A DNA stretch of 58,267 bases from a virus, in IMG/VR virus record IMGVR_UViG_3300036830_000166, positions 1 through 58,267 of that record; one strand, given 5' to 3'. A program made the translations under genes and the position numbers. The notes under the pieces were generated by a model. The model was not told the DNA's origin and did not search any database. It saw only the letters and a list, made by a program, of their open reading frames with translations. Positions 54,174 to 58,267 of this stretch are shown piece after piece; the first letter of the stretch is position 1; each line of letters begins with the position of its first letter.

Positions 54174-54404
54174 ATGCGAGGTCTGGAAATGACAAACGTT
54201 AGGCAGTTCACCAAGATTCAAGGAAACACTTTCACCGCGCAATGCGCTTCGTGCGGTATCTCCCATACCAGCAATCAGATGTACTCCGACTCCGACCGCA
54301 AATCTTTGAAGTACAAAGCTCACTATTGCGCCTCGTGCGCGTGCATGCTCGTTATCGCTTCGAGCGACCAGGTTTCGGCAGACCAGACCTCGCAATCTGC
54401 CTAA
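54174..54404 (+). CDS. small zinc-ribbon protein, 76 aa
   Basis: CASCG near residue 24 and CASCA near residue 52 give a four-Cys zinc ribbon (QCASCGISHTSNQM, HYCASCACMLV). The ATG at 54174 is 11 bases after the leader; an ATG at 54189 with GAGG upstream is an alternative start. The TAA stop lies in the first box of the following attC-like element, as in many integron cassettes. Role unknown. Confidence 0.6.
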   Translation: MRGLEMTNVRQFTKIQGNTFTAQCASCGISHTSNQMYSDSDRKSLKYKAHYCASCACMLVIASSDQVSADQTSQSA

Positions 54405-54456
54405 CTGCCGAGCACAGCGTCCGTGGCGACATTGGCGCTGTGTTGAGCGGTTAGAT
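54399..54456 (+). other. attC-like recombination site 1 (58 bp)
   Basis: Order: GCCTAAC (fits RYYYAAC), spacer TGCCG, arm AGCACAGCG, 16-nt loop, arm CGCTGTGTT, spacer GAGCG, GTTAGAT (fits GTTRRRY). The outer CTAAC/GTTAG and the 9-bp inner arms (one G-T pair) are complementary, and the spacers are not. This is the box-spacer-box layout of integron attC sites, and the length, 58 bp, is near that of short attC sites. A GTTAGATC leader variant continues past it. Confidence 0.6.
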
Positions 54457-54487
54457 CGTCGGGCGGACGTTAAACGCGGAGAACCAC

Positions 54488-54826
54488 ATGAAAGCAATCA
54501 AGACGAAGTACAAAGGGCCAACCGATACACGCGGATCGCGCATTATCGCCTCAGACGAAGATGGAAACAGGATAACTATCGGCTATCCGTACGAGTTGAG
54601 CGGCGAGGCTGTGCACCGCAAGGCCGCCGAGGCGCTGTGCGCCAAGATGGGATGGGGCCGTGATTTAGTTGGCGGATCGCTAAAGAACGGTTACGTGTTC
54701 GTATTCTCCGCCGAGCCGATGATGCGAAACGCGCTTACAATCTGCAAGGCGACGATTGAGCGCCTGGACAGTGACCACAGCAGCACGCAGGGAACGTTGG
54801 ACGTAATCCGGCAGACGTTGGACTAA
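54488..54826 (+). CDS. hypothetical cassette-borne protein, 112 aa
   Basis: GGAG is 7 bases before the ATG. The product begins MKAIKTKYKGPTDTRGSRII, a segment I associate with a small family found on phages, plasmids and mobile islands. It continues with ELSGEAVHRKAAEALCAKMG and a hydrophobic strand (GSLKNGYVFVFSAEP). It is enclosed between the two attC-like elements, so it is the best candidate for a complete cassette (about 422 bp). The TAA stop lies in the second element. Function unknown. Confidence 0.6.
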   Translation: MKAIKTKYKGPTDTRGSRIIASDEDGNRITIGYPYELSGEAVHRKAAEALCAKMGWGRDLVGGSLKNGYVFVFSAEPMMRNALTICKATIERLDSDHSSTQGTLDVIRQTLD

Positions 54827-54878
54827 CTGCCGATGTGTCAGTCCGTCGCAGGATTGGCTGGCACATGAACGGTTAGAT
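54821..54878 (+). other. attC-like recombination site 2 (58 bp)
   Basis: Order: GACTAAC, spacer TGCCG, arm ATGTGTCAG, 16-nt loop, arm CTGGCACAT, spacer GAACG, GTTAGAT. Same length and layout as site 1. The spacers and parts of the loop (TCCGT, TTGG) are conserved between the sites, while seven of nine arm positions differ but stay paired. Such compensation strongly indicates that the folded strand is what is conserved. GTTAGATCAATCGGG begins in the last box. Confidence 0.62.
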
Positions 54879-54896
54879 CAATCGGGAGGGACGGTT

Positions 54897-55094
54897 ATGA
54901 CGCAAGCAATTGAGCAGCACAAAGTTATCAGCCTCCGTGAGTTGCGCGGAGTGCTGGATCGCATGTCAAACAATGCCCTGCACCAGATCGACAACGAGCT
55001 TGTGAACATCACTGGCGGCCCGATTACCGTGCGCCTTGAATGCGAAAAGCTCACCGATGGCAGCGAAGTCTACAACCTTACTTTCAAGCTGTAG
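54897..55094 (+). CDS. hypothetical protein, 65 aa
   Basis: GGGAGGG lies 6 bases before the ATG. The product (VISLRELRGVLDRMSNNALH, then PITVRLECEKLTDGSEVYNL) is helix then strand. It has no motif that I recognise. It is followed after a short gap by the next leader repeat. Confidence 0.5.
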   Translation: MTQAIEQHKVISLRELRGVLDRMSNNALHQIDNELVNITGGPITVRLECEKLTDGSEVYNLTFKL

Positions 55095-55102
55095 TCCGGC
55101 CA

Positions 55103-55120
55103 GTTAGATCAAGAGGAGAA
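55103..55120 (+). repeat. GTTAGATC leader repeat 5
   Basis: GTTAGATCAA, then GAGGAGAA, which is the ribosome site of the next gene. The stretch ATCAAGAGGAGAAGCGA (55108-55124) recurs exactly at 55496-55512 before another gene of the chain. An upstream pairing box is not visible. Confidence 0.5.
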
Positions 55121-55123
55121 GCG

Positions 55124-55351
55124 ATGAAAGCGGAATTGATTAAGTTGAATGGCTGCTATCGGATGAAGGATGAAGTTTTCGCTGGATGTGTACAGGCTAG
55201 CGGCAGGCCGTTTCAGACACCCGATGTGACCGTTGTCCGCATTGCTTATCCGACAGGCCGCAAGCGGGCATGGTACTACGACGCCAATGGCAATGCGTTC
55301 CGGGCCGAGGACTTGTCCGGGTTCGCCCCGAAAATCGAAGTGGAACTATGA
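55124..55351 (+). CDS. hypothetical protein, 75 aa
   Basis: The start at 55124 has GAGGAG in its leader, so a longer frame from 55040 is rejected. The product (MKAELIKLNGCYRMKDEVFA, then RAWYYDANGNAFRAEDLSGF) looks like a small all-beta protein. The TGA overlaps the next ATG (ATGA). Not recognised. Confidence 0.5.
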   Translation: MKAELIKLNGCYRMKDEVFAGCVQASGRPFQTPDVTVVRIAYPTGRKRAWYYDANGNAFRAEDLSGFAPKIEVEL

Positions 55352-55518
55352 CTTTGGCTTGGGAATACGCGAAGTTTGGAACTTGCTTAGGTTGTGGCAA
55401 GCCTGCCAATAGCCTCAGTGCAGCTTATTGCGGATATTGTCTTTCGGAGCTTATGCAGAATCCGAAACATCGCTGTGAAATTACAGAATCCAAGAATCAA
55501 GAGGAGAAGCGAAGATGA
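55348..55518 (+). CDS. small zinc-ribbon-like protein, 56 aa
   Basis: CLGCGKPANSLSAAYCGYCL gives two CxxC pairs 14 residues apart, a compact zinc ribbon. A C-terminal basic segment ends EEKRR. The ATG overlaps the previous stop, and its own TGA overlaps the next ATG. Function unknown. Confidence 0.55.
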   Translation: MTLAWEYAKFGTCLGCGKPANSLSAAYCGYCLSELMQNPKHRCEITESKNQEEKRR

Positions 55519-55697
55519 CGCAAGCCGATGTGGGCAGGGTGCGTTATTTTCAGCAGTCCCAGTTCCCATGCTCCACGATCACACTCTCGCACTCCGAGGA
55601 TAAAGACTCTCTATGCCATGTGGAAATTCATAACGGGTATGGGGTGTTGGTTTATTGCGGGGAATATTTGGGTGCGCTAAGCGTCGAACGCACATAA
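55515..55697 (+). CDS. hypothetical protein, 60 aa
   Basis: GAGGAG (55500-55505) in a repeated leader stands 9 bases before the ATG. The product is beta-rich (RYFQQSQFPCSTITLSHSED, HVEIHNGYGVLVYCGEYLG). No motif was recognised. Confidence 0.5.
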   Translation: MTQADVGRVRYFQQSQFPCSTITLSHSEDKDSLCHVEIHNGYGVLVYCGEYLGALSVERT

Positions 55698-55714
55698 CTG
55701 GAGTCGCGGTAGCA

Positions 55715-55727
55715 GTTAGATCAACGG
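55715..55727 (+). repeat. GTTAGATC leader repeat 6 with 6-bp hairpin
   Basis: GTTAGATCAACGG, then AGGCAGGAGG. TAACTG (55695-55700) and CAGTTA (55713-55718) form a perfect 6-bp hairpin with a 12-nt loop, so this element is a shortened hairpin version, only about 27 bases long. It is too short for a normal attC. Confidence 0.5.
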
Positions 55728-55747
55728 AGGCAGGAGGAAACCAACAA

Positions 55748-55900
55748 ATGTCACTCGCATGGAACTGTGAACGCCGTCCGCCGCGGAGCCAGTGCCGCCA
55801 GCCAGCGCCGTGGACGCTTTGGGACGTCGGAGTCGTCATCGTGCTCGTGGCGGGCGCTGTGGCGACGCTGTGCGGCATCCTGGACGCGGTGCTGGGATGA
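55748..55900 (+). CDS. small membrane protein, 50 aa
   Basis: GGAGG precedes the ATG by about 10 bases. A basic N-terminus (CERRPPRSQCRQPA) is followed by one helix, WDVGVVIVLVAGAVATLCGI. The TGA overlaps the next ATG. A single-span inner-membrane peptide of unknown role. Confidence 0.5.
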   Translation: MSLAWNCERRPPRSQCRQPAPWTLWDVGVVIVLVAGAVATLCGILDAVLG

Positions 55901-56106
55901 CGCGGGCCATCACGATAACCTACGATCTGGCTATGGCATCGGCCAAGGATGCCGCGAACCAGCAGATGCGGAAGGCTGGACGGACAGCGTGGAACGAGGA
56001 CGACTACAACCTATCAGTGGTCAAGTTTCATCGTCTGTGGCCGTGTCCCAAGGGCGCGACGTGTGAGATCTGTAATCCTGTGATTGAGACCGCGGTGCTG
56101 GGATGA
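55897..56106 (+). CDS. hypothetical protein, 69 aa
   Basis: The product (AITITYDLAMASAKDAANQQ, then LWPCPKGATCEICNPVIETA) is helical with three Cys residues near its end (CPKGATCEIC), a possible metal site. ATGA overlaps on both ends. GC and codon use return to the phage average. Not recognised. Confidence 0.5.
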   Translation: MTRAITITYDLAMASAKDAANQQMRKAGRTAWNEDDYNLSVVKFHRLWPCPKGATCEICNPVIETAVLG

Positions 56107-56180
56107 TCGGCGCGGGAGTCTGCTTCGTGGCGCTGGTGGCACTGGTAGCGGTGAGGTTGTGGGAGGAGTGGCGGCGATGA
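56103..56180 (+). CDS. very small membrane protein, 25 aa
   Basis: ATGATCGG... encodes MIGAGVCFVALVALVAVRLW followed by EEWRR, one membrane helix with a charged end. Both ends overlap neighbouring genes as ATGA, which is the best support for a gene this short. It could be a toxin-like or regulatory membrane peptide. Confidence 0.4.
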   Translation: MIGAGVCFVALVALVAVRLWEEWRR

Positions 56181-56497
56181 CCAAGCACGCGTTGCTGATG
56201 ATCGTGCTCCAACTGGCATCCTCCGGCGCCGACGCGTGGACGACGCATCGCGGACTCAGCGATCCCGGCCACTTCGAGCGCAATCCTCTGGCGCGGCCGT
56301 TCGTGGGATCGACCGCCGGCCAGGTGGCGTTCTTCGGCGGCGGCGCGGGGATCAAGCTGGCGATCCCGTGGGCCTTGCGACGTCGTGGGCATGGCAGGAT
56401 GGCCACGGCCGTGGAATGGACCGGGATCGTGGACTCCGGTGCCGCGGCGGGGAACAATGTAGCGGAGTTGCGGCGCGGGGCATCCCACAAGCCATAG
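56177..56497 (+). CDS. membrane protein, 106 aa
   Basis: Starts in an ATGA overlap with GGAGGAG about 9 bases upstream. The product has an N-terminal helix (LLMIVLQLASSGADAW), then THRGLSDPGHFERNPLARPF, a motif typical of a family of small multi-span membrane proteins common in Acidobacteriota. Two weaker helices follow (GQVAFFGGGAGIKLAIPW). Function unknown. Confidence 0.55.
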   Translation: MTKHALLMIVLQLASSGADAWTTHRGLSDPGHFERNPLARPFVGSTAGQVAFFGGGAGIKLAIPWALRRRGHGRMATAVEWTGIVDSGAAAGNNVAELRRGASHKP

Positions 56498-56567
56498 CGA
56501 TCATAGCTGCCGCCGTGAGTATCCTGTGGATCGTGTGGAAATCAGGTCGAGTGGGGCGCGGGACGCG

Positions 56568-57623
56568 TCACCAGGGCGGCGGCGAGGGCGAAACGGTCGA
56601 ATATCTCCGCGCGGCCATCGTCGCCCGTTGCCTTTGGCCATAACTGGTAGGTCTTATATGGTCAAATCGCTCGGCGAGTTCTCGCACGGTGGCCAGCATG
56701 TGCTGTCGGATGTGCCGCCTCCCGCATACGGAACACGTTGGCAGTTCGGGCGTATCTTCCTCGATCGTTTCGCCGTCTCCGTGCTCGAATCCGCGAAACG
56801 TGCCATATAGCGCAGTGAGATCCTCATTGCGGAATTCGGCGCTCAACTCCAGCTCGCGCGCGCCGACGGACTCCCAGTACGCGACGAATCCGCTGTTGGC
56901 TAACCGTAAGCCGGTTTCCTGCGTGTCCCCGTCCCGGTCGTCGTAGGTACGAACGCGAAGCGTGGCGGCGGGCCCGGCGATGCGCTTCCATAGCGCGTTG
57001 AGCTCAGGCCAGTACGGTAATCGATCGCCCTCGTGGATCACGTGGAACATGGTGCCGTCGAATCGTGGCGTAAACGCAGCCAGCCATTGCCAGCCGTGTT
57101 CGCCATCGAAGGTGTTGGCGAAGCGGCGGAACAATTCTCGCCCACGCACCATGCTGAATCGGCGATCTCCTGGCGCATCTGGCAACTCGAACGTGAACAC
57201 TTGAATGGAGGATTGCGCCAAGTGGGCGTGCAATCGCGGATGCTCGTAGCGGAACTTGCTGATGCGGGCTTTTGGCGCGGCGCACGGCTCGTGCAGCATC
57301 GGCTTCCCGCATACCACGGGAGAGTGTTCCGCCTCGTGGCCGGCGGCGCAATGCGACGTAACATTGTGGATGTGAGAGCAGCCGGCGAGGGAATTCGCCT
57401 CGGAAGCGCGATCCGCGGCCAGTAGCCGGTTGGCACGGGCCAGCGTCTTGGGCTCCAGCTCGGCGGCGATCTCCGGCTTGATCTGGATGCGACCGGTGGA
57501 GTCGTCGCGCGTCAGGCCGTGTTGGAGAGTCGGCGGCGCGTACCAGTTGGCGGAAAGATCGATGTGTTGGGGAGTGTAAAGGCTGGGATCGGTGGGGTCT
57601 GGAACGAGCGGAATGGTAGACAA
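56568..57623 (-). CDS. possible Rep-like (HUH-type) protein, 351 aa
   Basis: Start TTG 57623 has AGGAGGG 6 bases upstream; the longer reading from 57641 is rejected. The N-terminal part has His/Cys pairs (CSHIHNV, HCAAGHEAEH, VCGKPMLHEPC) and VFTFELPDA. A core follows with WQWLAAFTPRFDGTMFHVIH, then LPYWPELNALWKRIAG. This order (Cys-rich finger, FT strand, H-x-H strand, L-x-x-W-x-R-I-x-G) recalls rolling-circle Rep proteins. A second zinc pair (TCSVCGRRH) and a helix end the protein. The catalytic Tyr/Lys motif is uncertain. Confidence 0.4.
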   Translation of the reverse strand: MSTIPLVPDPTDPSLYTPQHIDLSANWYAPPTLQHGLTRDDSTGRIQIKPEIAAELEPKTLARANRLLAADRASEANSLAGCSHIHNVTSHCAAGHEAEHSPVVCGKPMLHEPCAAPKARISKFRYEHPRLHAHLAQSSIQVFTFELPDAPGDRRFSMVRGRELFRRFANTFDGEHGWQWLAAFTPRFDGTMFHVIHEGDRLPYWPELNALWKRIAGPAATLRVRTYDDRDGDTQETGLRLANSGFVAYWESVGARELELSAEFRNEDLTALYGTFRGFEHGDGETIEEDTPELPTCSVCGRRHIRQHMLATVRELAERFDHIRPTSYGQRQRATMAARRYSTVSPSPPPW

Positions 57624-57943
57624 GTGTAACCCTCCTGACAAGGGTCGATGGGCCGCAGTGTGTCAGGCACCGCAACCCGGCTCGACTTTCATCAATTTCC
57701 CCGTGGTGAGGAACTGAATGTTGAACACAGGCTAGCACAAATTGCAAGCGAAAAGTTAACGCCCCGTGAAAAACTTCCTACCCTCCCCCTACGACTCCAC
57801 AGGCTAAATGCGCGGTAGACGCCATCTAGGCTGGTTGGCGTAGACACCCGCCACTGTCACTCTAAACTTAGCACTTGACATACTCCGCGCGGGCTGGTAT
57901 AAACGGTTCGTGCGTCGGTGAATCCGGCACGAGGAGAGATGGT
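57624..57943. other. intergenic region with divergent starts
   Basis: 320 bases between the Rep-like gene (minus) and the partial gene at the right end (plus). It has a near-consensus rightward promoter at 57875, a pair of GTAGACRCC direct repeats (near 57812 and 57841) and a lower-GC stretch around 57690-57760. No gene is seen in it. Confidence 0.5.
57875..57903 (+). promoter_or_regulatory. near-consensus sigma70 promoter
   Basis: TTGACA (57875-57880), 17-bp spacer and TATAAA (57898-57903); five of six bases match the -10 consensus and all six the -35. Start of transcription near 57910, 34 bases before the partial gene at the end of the window. The strongest promoter seen here. Confidence 0.75.
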
Positions 57944-58267
57944 ATGGCGGGATCGCAGAAGGTGCAAGTCAGTGTGACGATGGAGGTTAGCGGGATCGAG
58001 CGGATACGGATGGGCGACGGTCAAGACGTGATGAAGCTGTTGCTGCGCCAGCATCATTCGGTGAATCCTTTCGACTCGTTTCTGTACGTGCCATGGGACG
58101 ACGCAACCGCGGCGAAGACCCGGATCGGCGACCGCCTGACGCTGGAGGTATGGCACGAAGGTTCTACAACCTTCGAGTCGGCGACGGAACCGGTGAACGC
58201 GGGTACGGCGGTTAGAGGAGAGAGGTCGCCGGTGCTCGGCGAGACCATGGTCGACAAACTCTCCGCG
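57944..58267 (+). CDS. hypothetical protein (partial, runs off the window)
   Basis: The ATG at 57944 follows GAGGAGAG; the frame is open to the last base, so at least 108 residues are encoded. The product begins MAGSQKVQVSVTMEVSGIER, then has a VMKLLLRQHH helix, FDSFLYVPWDD and a beta segment (RIGDRLTLEVWHEGSTTFES). No motif is recognised. It is the first gene behind the strong promoter at 57875, so it is likely an early, highly expressed protein. Confidence 0.6.
   Translation, partial: MAGSQKVQVSVTMEVSGIERIRMGDGQDVMKLLLRQHHSVNPFDSFLYVPWDDATAAKTRIGDRLTLEVWHEGSTTFESATEPVNAGTAVRGERSPVLGETMVDKLSA

Noticed and set aside
55695-55721. attC site at leader copy 6
   Set aside because: The 6-bp TAACTG/CAGTTA hairpin spans only about 27 bases with no second pair of boxes, too short for attC.
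57812-57850. Inverted repeat around GTAGACGCC
   Set aside because: The two copies are direct, not inverted, so no hairpin forms.
1-58267. tRNA or rRNA genes, insertion sequences, integrase
   Set aside because: None could be recognised by eye: no cloverleaf arms with T-loop, no transposase DDE or tyrosine-recombinase motifs. A tRNAscan or profile search could still find a diverged one.

Overview
The window looks like most of the genome of a tailed, probably short-tailed (podovirus-like), dsDNA phage. The host is probably an Acidobacteriota-type soil bacterium. Evidence for a phage: large terminase, portal, scaffold, major capsid, connector/tail and fibre genes lie in one minus-strand late block, with a separate replication block. 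Evidence for the host is indirect: a secreted GloVer-type tandem-repeat protein (a family abundant in Acidobacteriota) and many Sec signal peptides cleaved before Gln. No tape-measure gene, sheath, integrase, repressor, endolysin or tRNA was recognised. Both ends are cut inside genes.

Layout. (1) Bases 1-6.4 kb, plus strand: the tail of a DNA cytosine methyltransferase, then about 16 tightly overlapping small genes that are lower in GC, Cys-rich or membrane/exported. They include a DUF2829 protein (the family of the Thoeris inhibitor Tad2) and a possible Phd-like antitoxin. (2) 6.4-7.7 kb: the GloVer repeat protein. (3) 7.7-15.3 kb, plus strand: a strong promoter, a ribbon-helix-helix regulator, a RecA-like/Sak4-type ATPase, its partner protein, a zinc ribbon, a Pif1/RecD-like helicase and a DNA polymerase A fused to an N-terminal uracil-DNA-glycosylase-like domain. 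(4) 15.2-16.5 kb: a reversed PD-(D/E)XK nuclease and a small zinc ribbon. (5) 16.5-53.2 kb, minus strand: the late operon, transcribed from about 53.15 kb leftward. In transcription order it holds packaging genes, portal, scaffold, capsid, a free-standing endonuclease, connector/tail genes, exported fibre-like proteins including a glycoside hydrolase, small membrane proteins (holin candidates), the large tail protein, a methyltransferase-glycosyltransferase fusion, more exported fibre proteins, a GNAT acetyltransferase, and large Pro/Ala-rich proteins that may be ejected with the DNA.

(6) 53.19-53.93 kb is non-coding and unusually structured: a 13-bp cruciform between pyrimidine tracts, an AT-rich island, paired GTAAC dyads, paired GTCTCA dyads exactly 21 bp apart, three tandem pairs of an ATCCC nonamer and a nested 14-bp palindrome. 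A TTGACA-17-TAGAGT promoter then fires rightward. It is the best candidate for a replication origin and early/late control switch.

(7) 53.94-55.73 kb is the most unusual part. A chain of small plus-strand genes is introduced by a repeated GTTAGATC leader (six copies). Two intergenic gaps are 58-bp elements with the layout of integron attC sites: complementary outer CTAAC/GTTAG boxes, 5-nt unpaired spacers, and 9-bp inner arms whose sequences differ at seven of nine positions but remain paired. This suggests a phage-borne, integrase-less cassette array, or a new structured leader family that looks like one. (8) 55.7-58.3 kb: small membrane genes, a reversed Rep-like gene and a partial gene behind a near-consensus promoter.

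Most neighbours within blocks overlap by ATGA or GTGA, implying translational coupling. I read these calls by eye from the sequence; no database search was run.
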